A DNA stretch of 64,000 nucleotides, from the NCBI GenBank assembly GCA_019973155.2, contig BPQB01000045.1:62001-126000 (forward strand), written 5' to 3'. The notes beneath the pieces are model-generated. The model did no database searches, was not told the DNA's origin, and saw only the letters and a list, made by a program, of their open reading frames with translations. A program made the position numbers and the translations under genes. Of the stretch, positions 11,466-21,903 are shown one piece after another (within the stretch, counting starts at the first letter, position 1; every line of letters begins with the position of its first letter). This stretch comes from Phanerochaete sordida (taxonomy: Eukaryota; Basidiomycota; Agaricomycetes; Polyporales; Phanerochaetaceae).

Positions 11466-12938
11466 ATGTCTGCCACCAAGGTCATCATCGTCGGCGCAGG
11501 CATTGCGGGGCCTCTGCTCGCTGTCCAGCTCAAAGCGCAGGGCTACGACCCTGTGATCTACGAGCGTTCAGACTCCATCAGCACAGCCGGCCTCAGCCTC
11601 TGGTGCGTCTCCGCCGCGCCTCTCCTCTCTCCGCCTCCTGACCCCCACGCAGCCTGCAAGCCAACGGCCTCAACGTCCTCGCGAAGTCGCCCGGGCTCGT
11701 CGAGCGCCTCGACGGCTGGCCCATCGACAACATGCTCTTCTACTCGGACCTGCCCGCCGACCGCGGCGTGCTCGCGCAGAACGACGTGCCCGCGCAGCTC
11801 CGCGCGCGGTACGGCCCCGGCTTCCTCGGCATCCGGCGCCCCGCCGTGCTGCGCGCACTCGTCGCGCACGCCGCGGCCGCCGGCGTGCCCGTGCGCTGGG
11901 GCCACAAGCTCGTCGGCCTCGAGCAGCGCGACGACGCCGTCACGGTGCGCTTCGCGAACGGCGCGGAGGACTCCGCGAGCTTCGTCGTCGGGTGCGACGG
12001 CCTCCACAGCAACACGCGCGTCTGCCTCTTTGGGGAGTCGCCTGCGGACTTCACGGGGCTCACACAGGTGCGCGGCGCGATGAGATGCGTCTGGCTGCTG
12101 CTGATGCGTGGAGAATAGTGGGGTGGTATCTCGCCGATCCCGGAACAGCTGAAGGACAAGTCCATATTTATGAATGTGTTTGGCGACGGCATCCACCTCA
12201 TCGCGTATCAGGTGTCGGACTCGACCATCTCATGGGCGTATGTTGCTGCACAGAATCACGTTGTCGGGCTATTGACACCAGCGCACATTTGAAGTATAAC
12301 CCAACGCGAAGCCGAGGCCAAAGAGACCTGGCGCGCGATGGACGAAGAGTCGGCTGAGGAGTTCAGGAAGACGACACCGCTGAAGGACACGGGCATGGGC
12401 GTCAAGGAGCTTATCCAGACCGGCACGAACATCACGAAGGTTTGCCCACTACGACCATCTCATATAATGCGTATCTGCTCACGCCACGGCAGTACGGCCT
12501 GTACGACCGCCCGGAGCTCAAGACCTGGCACAAGGGCCGCGTGCTGCTTATCGGCGACGCGGCACACCCCACCAGCCCCGTACGTCCACTCGCATATCCC
12601 TCCGCCCACATTCTAACCCCGCACCCCAGCACCTCGGCCAGGGCGCGAACCAAGCCTTCGAAGACGTCGACCTGCTCGTCTCGCTGCTCGCGACGCACAA
12701 CCCCGGCGCCGCCGCACCAAGCACACAGACGCTCGGCACGGTCTTCGAGGCCCTAGAGGCGGTGCGCATCCCGCGCTCGAGCGCGATGGTGCAGGGCGCG
12801 CGCGCGCAGGGCGAGAGCCGCGTCGTGAGCGGCGTGGACGCGTGCAGGGCGCGCAACGACGTGTTCCGCCGCGACTGGGCGGACCCCGCGGCGATGATGG
12901 AGAAGATGGTCAAGTCGCTCATGGGGCCGGCGAAGTAG
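11466..12938 (+). CDS. FMO2: group A FAD-dependent aromatic monooxygenase
   Basis: Salicylate-hydroxylase/FAD-binding_3-type flavoprotein that uses NAD(P)H and O2 to hydroxylate an aromatic substrate, probably cytosolic. Six exons: 11466-11602, 11653-12067, 12119-12237, 12295-12439, 12493-12579 and 12630-12938, 403 residues. Seen: Rossmann motif IIVGAGIAGP near the N-terminus, DG motif VVGCDGLHSNTR at about residues 157-168 and GD motif LIGDAAHPTSP at about 291-301. No signal peptide. It lies 0.78 kb downstream of FMO1, same strand. With FMO4 it forms a subgroup (EDSASFVVGCDG or VDSASFVVGCDG). Substrate unknown. The C-terminus (MMEKMVKSLMGPAK) is longer than in the siblings. Confidence 0.88.
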
Positions 12939-13180
12939 ACGGCTGTATTATGCCTGGGAATGTGTGGTTGGAACTGCAGAATATACGGAACCATCTTCTC
13001 TAATGACCGGACTTCGGAATTCGAATACGCCAGGCGTTCAAGAAACAGCGAGACTCGAGATCAGCTATATATTATTAAGACGCAATGTTACTGGGACCTG
13101 AAAAATAATTGGAGACTTCAGGGGGAGTCTAGAGCATGAAATACATGAGAGAGATAAAAAGTCCTCGTGAAGAAAAAGAA

Positions 13181-13284
13181 AGGGCCTAGCCGGGGATTGA
13201 ACCCGGGACCTCCTCCAATTGGTTCAATCCCCGGCTGGGGAAAGAAGCCCTAAGAAGGAATCATACCACTAGACCACCAGGCCC
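13181..13284 (-). tRNA. tRNA-Pro (anticodon AGG) with an intron
   Basis: Read on the minus strand, the acceptor GGGCCTG (13284 down) pairs with TAGGCCC (13188-13182). A box TGGTCTAGTGG, D-arm, anticodon stem CCTTC/GGAGG, loop TTAGGG.. with anticodon AGG, and T-arm CCGGGTTCAATCCCCGG (B box) are all present. About 30 nt sit between the anticodon loop and the 3' half of the stem, starting one base after the anticodon, which is the standard nuclear tRNA intron position. The intron contains an antisense copy of a T-arm/B-box-like sequence. A run of five T follows the gene, as expected for a Pol III stop. Confidence 0.82.
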
Positions 13285-13443
13285 TGATAAAGGTAAGAAT
13301 GCGTAGCCCCATAGCTTGGCCACGCTCTCTTCAAAGCGCCTGACACGTACCGAGGATGTCATGCGCGACGTGAAGGCAAGACACGACCTGGTCTCTGTTC
13401 CCGAACTCGAGGTTGCCGTCGCCCATACATCCATTCAGACAAC

Positions 13444-14070
13444 ATGTGGCTCTCAGACGCACAGAGTACGCGATGGTGCCTCTGCTAATGTTCTGAGCTC
13501 ACCCGAACTTTGCAGAGATTGGCGTGGCACTCACGACCTTCGGAGGACTGTTCATGCTCCTCGGTATCATGCTGTTCTTCGACGGTGCCCTGCTCGCTCT
13601 TGGTAACGTGCGTGGCCTCCTGCTTTAACAGTGGCAGACAGCTTATGCTCGCGCAGCTTCTGTTCATCTCAGGCCTGACCCTCATCATCGGTCCCCAGAA
13701 GACGTTCTACTTCTTCGCGCGCAAGCAGAAGCTGCGCGGGACCGTCTGCTTCATCGGCGGCATCCTCCTCGTGTTCTTCAAGTGGCCGTTTGTTGGCGTG
13801 ATAGTGGAGACGTTCGGCTTCCTGAACCTCTTCGGGTGCGTGTGACCTGCGCTTTGCTGCGTGCGTTTGGCTGACCCTGTCGTGCGACCTACGCAGAGAC
13901 TTCTTCCCAGTTATCCTCACATTCCTGCGCCAGCTGCCATTCATTGGAAGCATGTTACAGTTGCCATATATTCGAGACGTATGTTTCCGCGTGCTCCGTG
14001 CGTTCTCGACTCGCTAACTGCGCCGCAGGTTGCAGACCGCATAGCAGGCTCGCGGGTGTCTGTTGTCTAA
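13444..14070 (+). CDS. GOT1: Golgi vesicle transport protein Got1
   Basis: Small four-helix membrane protein of ER-Golgi vesicles that helps COPII/Golgi traffic. Five exons: 13444-13465, 13516-13607, 13657-13835, 13897-13978 and 14029-14070, 138 residues, the usual Got1 length. The start MWLSDAQKIGVAL, GGLFMLLGIMLFFD, LTLIIGPQKTFYFF, FIGGILLVFFKWP, and FFPVILTFLRQLPFIG followed by LPYIRDV are diagnostic of the family, with four hydrophobic segments. The 22 nt first exon is too short to be seen without splicing. It is an ordinary housekeeping gene inside the FMO array, next to the tRNA. Confidence 0.93.
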
Positions 14071-14454
14071 TTATTCCTCCGCATGTCGCTATGAGACAAA
14101 CACCATTTTATAATCTCTATTCCGGAATATTTCTCGTACGTCGTAATAGTCGGCGCTCAAAGTCCGGAACCCACCGCCAAGACACTGCATTCAAGCGACG
14201 GCGAGTGCGGAATAGTGCTTCTTATCCTGTCCCACCGCAGTCGCGTGATTTCGCGTGCAGCTGCCCGTCATGTCTACGGTCAACATATGGCAGCAAGTCA
14301 TCCGATAGAAGAGCTCCATCTGTTCACACCACTTTCTCCCCCTGCTCGATGTCGGCACTCACGGCTCTCTTCCGCCACAGATGACGAACCTATTCCTCTG
14401 CTTGGCAGTGGGAAATATCCTGGCGTGGGCTCATATCGACTATTCCACCAGGCA

Positions 14455-14806
14455 TGTCCCGGGTTCAATCCCGGCTGAAGGGTCGAGCACCTCAAGCCAC
14501 CCTAGCTTGCCGGAGAATGGACCCGGGCAATCAACTCATTTAATGGGTTCAATCCCCGGCTGGGGTGTCGAGCAGACAGACTGCTGGAGATGGAACCAAG
14601 GCGACCAGAAGCAACTCTCGGGTTCAATCCCCGGCTAGGAGGTCGAGCAACACTGTAAGCCAACCTAGCCTGCCGGGGATTGAACCAAGGCGACAAACGA
14701 TATCCAGGGCTCAATCCCTGGCTGCGGTATTGAGCCGCACTCGAAGTCAACCTTGCTTACCCGGGATCGAACCCGGACAGTACTCGTTGGGTTCAATCCC
14801 CAGCAA
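14455..14806 (+). repeat. Array of five tRNA T-arm/B-box-like repeats
   Basis: GGTTCAATCC (once GGCTCAATCC) recurs at 14462, 14546, 14621, 14708 and 14790, spaced 84, 75, 87 and 82 bp apart. It is usually followed by CCGGCT and a GTCGAGC-like tail. Between these lie opposite-strand copies (GGATTGAACC at 14677, GGATCGAACC at 14764, degenerate ones near 14516 and 14591), so each unit is a potential hairpin of sense and antisense B boxes. The same core appears in the intron of the tRNA-Pro gene 1.2 kb away. I see no full tRNA (no A box or acceptor stem) in the array. Confidence 0.75.
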
Positions 14807-15837
14807 ACGCACGAACTTCGCAGACACTGGGGCGGTTCCACATGGGAGTCAACGAGGCTTTGTCGCAGGTCCCGCAGCCAGATGTACTGCACTCTCCAGC
14901 AGTCTTAGACCTCCGGCGCATTGGTCCCTGCAATATTGACATCCACCAGGCTATCGAAGGGTCACGAGCTGTTACCTCATTACATCCCGCATCAGCTTCT
15001 GTCCGAAGCCCACTCGACTACACAGCCAAGTCACAATCTGTCCATCGCAAGGGTCTCCGCTGCGGTGGACCGTGGTGGAGGGCTGCCTTCACCGTGGTGC
15101 TATGCCGAATAAGTCGGATTAGGATGCCAGGAGGTTTGAGTTCCCGTCGTATCGAAACCGTTGACGACTGCATCGAGATGCTTTCCAATATTGCTATGAT
15201 CCTTGTACGTGCGCAATGTTTTTACAGTCAGAATTCTGCTCACATGGTAGCTCTTTATTTCCTCCGCACTGCCCACTTAGGATGGCCCAAGATAGCCTGC
15301 CTCGCTGTTCAGTTTCGAGTCGGAAGACGAGCTTCCCAGGCACGATCACCGCAAAGCTATGTCCCTCGAAACGTGCTATAGCTGGCCGAACTCTCTGTAG
15401 CCCTCCGTGCGCCATTGACGAGGGTATGTTCAAGCTTTGAAGCTTTGAGTTCGATAGTGGCGCACGCACTATATGATATCTTCACAGCATCCGCCACTAC
15501 GTCGCTCCCGCCATCAACGATTCCATATCAAAGCACTCCGTCGTGTCACCGTGCGCCACGGCATCCTCGCAATCGATAGCGCATGACCACCGTCGCAGTC
15601 ACAACACTGTCAAACGTTGCAGGGTGCCCACCAACGACGCGCACCTCCTAGCCCAACCCAAGGGCGCCACTCCACAATCAGTGATGCGGTCGTAATTATA
15701 GCACTACGCACCGCGACGGACATTGTCTACGGCATGAACAGACCGCAGGAGTCTACGCGTGGTGCTACGCTGGCGACTTCGTCTTTCCGTCGACGCGAAA
15801 GCCACGGTACCGTGCTGCGCGCACCGCAGGCTCGAGC
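14807..15837. other. Intergenic, no gene recognised
   Basis: 1.0 kb upstream of FMO3. Some frames are open for 75-180 codons, but with no recognisable family and no splice support. Confidence 0.45.
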
Positions 15838-15845
15838 TACATAAA
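15838..15845 (+). promoter_or_regulatory. TATA-like element of FMO3
   Basis: TACATAAA, 90 bp before the start codon. Confidence 0.4.
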
Positions 15846-15927
15846 CCCTCGAGACACGCCCGACACGCTCAGGCAGCTCTTCAGCAGCCTTTTCCTCCTC
15901 GTACACCTCGCCCCAAGCACTCTTGCA

Positions 15928-17390
15928 ATGGCTCCAGCACGCGTAGGCGTCATCGGTGCAGGCGTCTCAGGCCCTGCCATGGCGATGTTCCTGCAGCAGA
16001 AGGGCTACGCGCCCGTGCTCTACGAGCGGCTCGACGCGCCCTCGGACGCCGGGCTCGGCATCGGGTGCACTCCCTCAATCCCTCCCCTCCCTCCCTTCTC
16101 CCTTACTGACCCCCCGGCAGCATCCAGAACAACGGCCAGGCCGTCCTGCGGCGCATCCCGGGGCTCCTCGAACATATCGCCGGCTACGAGGCCGACGAGT
16201 TCCACTTCTACTCCGTCATGCCCGAGGACACCGCGCTCCTCGGCGTGAGCGACCACCCGCGCCGGCTGCGCGCCGCGACGGGGCTCGGCACGATGGGCGT
16301 GCGCCGCCCCGCGCTGCACGCGCGCCTCGTCGAGTTCGCGCAGCGTCTCGGCGTGCCCGTGAAGTTCGGCCACAAGCTCGAGGGGTTGGAGGACAAGGGC
16401 GATAGCGTGGAGGTGGCGTTCGCGAATGGAGTGAAGGAGACGTTCGACTTTGTGGTTGGGTGCGATGGGCTGCATAGCAACACGCGGGCGTGCCTCTTTG
16501 GCGAGACTCCGGCGGACTACACTGGACTCTCTCAGGTGGGTATATGCGCCGTCCATTTACTTTGGCATTCAGATGTTGACGTGCTTTGTTGCCGCAGTGG
16601 GGCGGCCTGTCCCCGACACCCGAGTTCTGGAAGGGAAAGCGCGCCCCGGCGGACATCTTCGACAACGGCTCGCACATGATCCTCGTCCCCATGAGCGACG
16701 ACGAGATGGTCTGGGCGTGCGTGGCCGGACTCTTGCCCTGCGCCGTGTCTCCACTGACGCGCGGCTCTGCAGCATCTCCCAGCGCGAGCCCGAAGCCAAG
16801 GAAGACTGGCGGTCCATCGACCAGGAGACCGCGGACGAGTTCAAGAAGAACTCTCGGTTCAGCGAGTGGCCGTTTGGCATCGGCGAGCTGGTCAAGAGCA
16901 GCATCAAAATCATCAGGGTAAGCGTGCTCTTTGCTGCTGAAACGTACCGGCTGAGCAGCCTTGCAGTACGGCATCTACGATCGCCCCGAGCTGGAGACCT
17001 GGTTCAAGGGACGCGTCATCCTCATCGGCGACGCCGCCCACCCCACGAGTCCCGTAAGCTCTCCTAGTCTCCCCAGCGCCCCTTGCATTGACGGGCTCCT
17101 AGCACCTCGGCCAAGGCGCAAACCAAGCGTACGAGGACGTCGGGCTGCTGATCGACCTGCTCGAGAAGCATAACCCGTCCGCAGAGGCGCCGTCGAGCGA
17201 GACGCTGACGACGGTCTTCTCGGAGCTCGTGCAGGTGCGCCTGCCGCGCACGGCGGAGCTCGTGCGGCAGGCGCGCAAGCAGGGCGAGATGCGCGTCGTG
17301 TCCGGCGTCGACGCGTGCATCAAACGCAACAACTTCTACCGCGAGATGTGTGCGGACCCGGCGAAGCTCAAGGAGCGCTTTGGCATCTAG
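15928..17390 (+). CDS. FMO3: group A FAD-dependent aromatic monooxygenase
   Basis: Exons 15928-16064, 16121-16535, 16598-16716, 16773-16917, 16967-17053 and 17103-17390 give 396 residues, the consensus length of this array. GVIGAGVSGP at residues 7-16 binds the FAD ADP part. VVGCDGLHSNTR at about 157-168 is the DG motif, and LIGDAAHPTSP at about 291-301 the GD motif. Exon 3 (WGGLSPTPEFWKGK) and exon 6 (GVDACIKRNNFYREM) are almost the same as in FMO9, so these two form a subgroup although they lie 19 kb apart. All signature residues are intact. The substrate cannot be inferred beyond 'small aromatic', which is itself family knowledge. Confidence 0.9.
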
Positions 17391-18026
17391 ACTGGTCGGC
17401 GGGGGCCTTCTGAAGATGTTGTACGAGTAGGCGGTGGTTCTCGTTTCCGCTTAGTCAAAGTATATGACAAGTGTACGTTGGATCGTAAATGAAGAATATC
17501 GGCGATCCTAGCAACAATGTCCGTCCGACGACGTCCGAAGGGCTCTGGAGGATTTCAGAAGTGCAGTTGAAGCCAGCCAGGTCGCGACATCGACCACGAC
17601 AGCTCCCGGGCGCTGCGGGGACGCGAACCTGATAAGATAAGATAAAAGGTGCTGACACCGCCGGTGCGTCGGAGCCCGTGTCCTGGAACACCGCGGACCG
17701 CAATCTGACCGCTTTCGTCCACACCTCCATCTACAAGGCAGCCATGACCGCGGCTCTCCCTCGTAAGATGTCCACAGAGCCTCTCGGAGGTGGTATGTGT
17801 GCGAACTTACACCACAGGGCCCGTCTGCGTCGACAATTTAGCACGGAAGACGCACACCGCGAGTGATTCACAGTGTTGGTGACCGCACGCGAGAGGCGTC
17901 GGTGCGACACGGTGCGACGCGCTCCAGGGAATGGCAGTAAACGGAACATGGTACGTTTCTCTCCTTGATCCAAGATCTCCGGTGCAGTTCTCACTGGCCA
18001 TCCACCTGACAGCATGAGTACAAAGA
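17391..18026. other. Intergenic between FMO3 and FMO4
   Basis: 0.6 kb with no coding frame I can support. It contains a short direct repeat GATAAGATAAGATAAAAG near 17631. Confidence 0.45.
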
Positions 18027-18032
18027 TATAAA
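18027..18032 (+). promoter_or_regulatory. TATA box of FMO4
   Basis: TATAAA, 74 bp before the FMO4 start codon. Confidence 0.55.
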
Positions 18033-18100
18033 GGCTGCCTTGTACCAAGTTGACCTCAGCATCTCAGCACTCATCTCATCTACTTCTACACCACACCAGC

Positions 18101-19557
18101 ATGTCTCCGGTACGCGTCGCAGTCATCGGGGCTGGCATCGCCGGCCCCGTCGCGGCCATGTTCCTCAAGCAGCAGGGCTACGACCCCGTCATCTTCGAGC
18201 GCAACGACGGCGTCACCGACGCCGGCCTCGGCATAGCGTACGCCCTTTCTCTGCTGGTCGCACGACCGTCCGCTCACCCCGCGCAGCATCGCCGGCAACG
18301 GCACGCGCGTGCTCTCGCAGATCCCGGGCCTGCTCGAGTACATCGACGGCTGGGAGATGGAGGAGCTGCACATGTACTCCGTCGTGCCCGGCGACGAGGG
18401 CCTGCTCGGCACGACGGACTACTTCCGCAGGCTCCGCGCGAAGACCGGCTTCGGCACGTTCGCCGTGCGCCGGCACGACCTCCACCGGCGCCTCGTCGCG
18501 TTCGCGCAGCGCATGGGCGTCGAGGTGCGCTGGAGCCACCACCTCGCGGCGCTCGAGCAGGGCGCGGACGGCGTCGCGATGCAGTTCGCCAATGGCGAGG
18601 TCGACTCCGCGAGCTTTGTTGTTGGCTGCGACGGGCTACACAGCAATACGCGTGTCTGCCTCTTTGGAGACCAGCCCGCAGATTACACGGGTATATCGCA
18701 GGTTCGGCGCATATATGCTTGGGTATCACAGCATGCGCTGAAATCGTGCCTTTGGCTTTCCAGTGGGGAGGGATCGGACTCATGCCCGACGCCTTTCGCG
18801 GCAAGAAGGCCGCTGTCGACTTCTACGGCGACGGCGCTGCGATGGTCATTGTCCCAGTGGACGAGACTCACGGGTTTTGGGGGTAATTCCTATCTTCACG
18901 GACGGCTGTGAGTTTGATCTCATCGACGATATCTCAGACTTTCCGTACGCGAGCCCGAGTCCAAGGAGACCTGGCGCGCGACTGACACGCTTACCATGGA
19001 AGACTTCAAGAAGTCGCACTTCAGGCAGTGGGGCTTCGGCGCCGGCCAGGCGGTGCAAGACTGCATGAAGCTCACCAGGGTGAGCAGCCCCCCTCTCCGC
19101 GGCATCCTCCGCTCACCGACACACGCAGTACGGGCTCTACGACCGCCCGGAGCTGGCGACGTGGCACAAGGGCCGCGTGCTCGTCATCGGGGACGCCGCA
19201 CACCCGTCGAGCCCGGTACGCCCCTCGGCCCTGCCACCCTCCCCATGCCCTCACCTTTGCCCCGCGCAGAACCACGGCCAGGGCGCGAACCAGGCCTTCG
19301 AGGACATCGACCTCCTCATATCGCTCCTCGCCGCACACAACCCCACGGCAGTACCGCCGTCCACGGCCATGCTCGAATCTGTTTTCCGCGAGCTGGAGGC
19401 CGCGCGCATCCCGCGCACGGCCGAGCTCGCAAGGGGCGCGCGCAAGCAGGGCGAGACGCGCGTCGCCGCCGGACCTGAGGCGTGCCGCGCGCGCAACGCG
19501 TTCTACCGCGAGATGTGCGCCGACGAGATGAAGCAGAAGGCGCGATTCGGTGTGTGA
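18101..19557 (+). CDS. FMO4: group A FAD-dependent aromatic monooxygenase
   Basis: Exons 18101-18237, 18287-18701, 18764-18882, 18938-19079, 19129-19215 and 19270-19557 give 395 residues. Exon 4 is 142 nt, one codon shorter than in the other copies. AVIGAGIAGP, VVGCDGLHSNTR and VIGDAAHPSSP are intact. Differences from the siblings are IAGNGTRVL in place of LQ.NG.AVL after the first intron, WSHH for WGHK, WGGIGLMPDAFRGKK in exon 3 and NHGQG for HLGQG at the start of exon 6. It is therefore the most divergent of the full-length copies and may take a different substrate. Its closest relative here is FMO2. Confidence 0.87.
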
Positions 19558-20363
19558 TGTGCTGTGGAGGGGTGGTGGTGCGTGCGCGGGGTCTGCGTCG
19601 CGAGCCGGGCCCGTATTTATTGTTGGGCGACTTTTGGAAATGAACACCCTCCTCTCATCATTCTCCGCGCAGCCTAGCTGCTCGTGATGACTTTCTGTCC
19701 TGCTAGGCCGTTTCTTGCGCTGATTTCGTGGCAAGACACCCAGGCGGTTTTTTCTACGCTTGCCTATTGTGGAGAGAAGACTGATTGTGGCGCACTGTCC
19801 AGAGGCTAGGGCCAGGCGCTTATGGGCTCGCGCCAGCTTGCTTCGTAGTTCGACCGCTGGCTTGATGCCAATTCACTAGCTGATATACATAAGCGTGTCT
19901 CAGATGAAGTAGTGTTAGAACAAGGCGAGTCTGCTGTACACGCATTCATTACCGCGATGCTTACGTTCGCTCAGCAGCCTCAGGAAGGCCCGCTACGGAC
20001 CCATGCGCCGAGCATCCCGCAAACGTACTCCATGATCTCTCTCTAATTACTTGCGCCGACGTCCCCGCGACCCTTTCATCCTCCCAGCCGGACAGCCTTC
20101 AACAGATCGCAGTGCGCTAAAGGACAATACAGGCGGATCTCTGAAGGCGACGTCGTGCCTCGTGACCCCTAATTGGCTTGGACGTGCCGTGCTCCCGACG
20201 GTAAGTGCGGTAAGTGCGATGGCGAAGCTCAGCATCTGCGCCGCCCATGACATCATTCCAGACTGCGAACACATCCAAGATACGAGTGCAACTCAGACAA
20301 GGTGCCTGTCAGGGCTTGGCCGCTTGCTGCCTTCTTGGCGGGGCTGCGGGATCCCAAGCGAGG
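19558..20363. other. Intergenic between FMO4 and FMO5
   Basis: 0.8 kb, no recognisable gene or repeat. Confidence 0.45.
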
Positions 20364-20370
20364 TATATAG
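20364..20370 (+). promoter_or_regulatory. TATA box of FMO5
   Basis: TATATAG, 82 bp before the start codon. Confidence 0.5.
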
Positions 20371-20445
20371 CTCAGCGCGCGCTGACCGTCTGTCGGCCCA
20401 TCGCTTTTCATCCAGCTCAACGTCTGACAAGCTACCCTAGCAAGC

Positions 20446-21903
20446 ATGTCTCCCACTCGTGTAGGCGTTATCGGCGCAGGCATCGCAGGACCCGTCCTCG
20501 CGATGTTCTTGAAGCAAAAGGGCTACGACCCCGTGCTGTACGAGCGGCTCGACGCGCCGTCGGACCAGGGTCTTGGCATCGCGTACGCCTATTACTCCTT
20601 CTCCTCCGTCTCGTACGTCTAACGCGCATTCTGCAGTCTGCAGGCGAACGGCACCGCCGTGCTCTCGAAGATCCCGGGGCTCCTCGACGCCATCGGCGGG
20701 CACACCATCGACGAGTTCTTCTTCTACTCCGCGCTGCCCGAGGACGCGGGCCTGCTTGGCGCAAGCGAGCACCCGCGCCGCCTGCGCGAGGCGACGGGCC
20801 ACCCGCTCATGACCGTCCGCCGCCCGCTCATGCACCAGCGCGTCATCGACTTCGCGCGCACGCGCGGCGTGCCGGTCGTGTTCGGGCACAACCTCGAGGC
20901 GCTCGAGCAGCACGACGACGGCGTCACGGTGGCGTTCGCGAATGGCGTCAAGGAGACGTTTAGCTTCGTCGTCGGGTGCGACGGCCTGCACAGCAAGACG
21001 CGGGTCTGTCTCTTTGGTGAGATGTCCGCGGACTACACCGGCGTGACACATGTATGCCGCTGCACTGGCTGTGTCCAAGATATATTTCTAACTGCGTATT
21101 GCCCCCAGTGCGGCGGAGTATCGCCCACGCCCGAGTTCTGGAAGGGCAAGCGCGCCCCCGCGGACATCTACGGGAACGGCGTGTACATGATCGTCGCCCC
21201 GATGGGCGACGGCGTCACCGCTTGGGCGTACGTGCACCTCATTTTGCGTGCTGTATTTTAACTGACACAGTGTTGGACGCAGCATCAACTCACGCGAGCC
21301 GGAAGCGAAGGAGGACTGGCGCTCGATTGGCGAAGACGCTACAGAGGACTTCAAGAAGAACTCGCAGTTCGTCAATTGGCCGTACGGCGCTGGCGAACTG
21401 GTCACGACCAGCATGAAGGTCGTGAAGGTGATGATGACGGCCTATTGGGTACGCGCGTCGTTGATACATCTCGGTAGTATGGAATCTACGACCGTCAGGA
21501 GCTCAAGTCCTGGCACAAAGGGCGGGTGCTCCTCGTGGGCGACGCCGCCCACCCCACCAGCCCCGTAAGCTCCAAAACCAACACCCGAGGCCCGCTGGTC
21601 TCACACTCTCCACAGCACCTCGGCCAGGGCGCAAACCAGGCGTACGAAGACGTCAACCTGCTCATGGAGCTCCTCGAGAAGCACAACCCCGCGGCGGGGC
21701 CGCCGTCGACGCCGACGCTCGAAGCGGTCTTCACGGAGCTCGAGCGCACGCGCATCCCGCGCACGAGCGAGATGGTGAAGAAGGCGCGCATGCAGGGCGA
21801 GATGCGCACCGTCGCGGGCGTCGAGGCGTGCGTGCGGCGCAACGCGATGATCCGCGATATGTGCAGCGATCCCGAGAAGATGAAAGCGCGGTTTGGGGCG
21901 TGA
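20446..21903 (+). CDS. FMO5: group A FAD-dependent aromatic monooxygenase
   Basis: Exons 20446-20582, 20637-21051, 21109-21227, 21283-21427, 21478-21564 and 21616-21903 give 396 residues. Motifs GVIGAGIAGP, VVGCDGLHSKTR and LVGDAAHPTSP are intact. It belongs to a subgroup with FMO6 and FMO10, defined by LLDAIGGH, ATGHPLM, TGVTH, CGG instead of WGG at the start of exon 3, and the C-terminus MCSDPEKMKARFGA. The 3' flank is also similar to that of FMO6, so the pair is a recent tandem duplication. The frame is uninterrupted and the gene is probably functional. Confidence 0.9.

Noticed and set aside
13181..14806. CRISPR-like or telomeric repeat
   Set aside because: The repeats are tRNA T-arm-like with variable 75-87 bp period and inverted copies, in a eukaryotic genome; no spacer-repeat logic.
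14842..15381. 179-codon open frame on the plus strand
   Set aside because: No family resemblance, ordinary intergenic composition, overlaps the spacer between the repeat array and FMO3.
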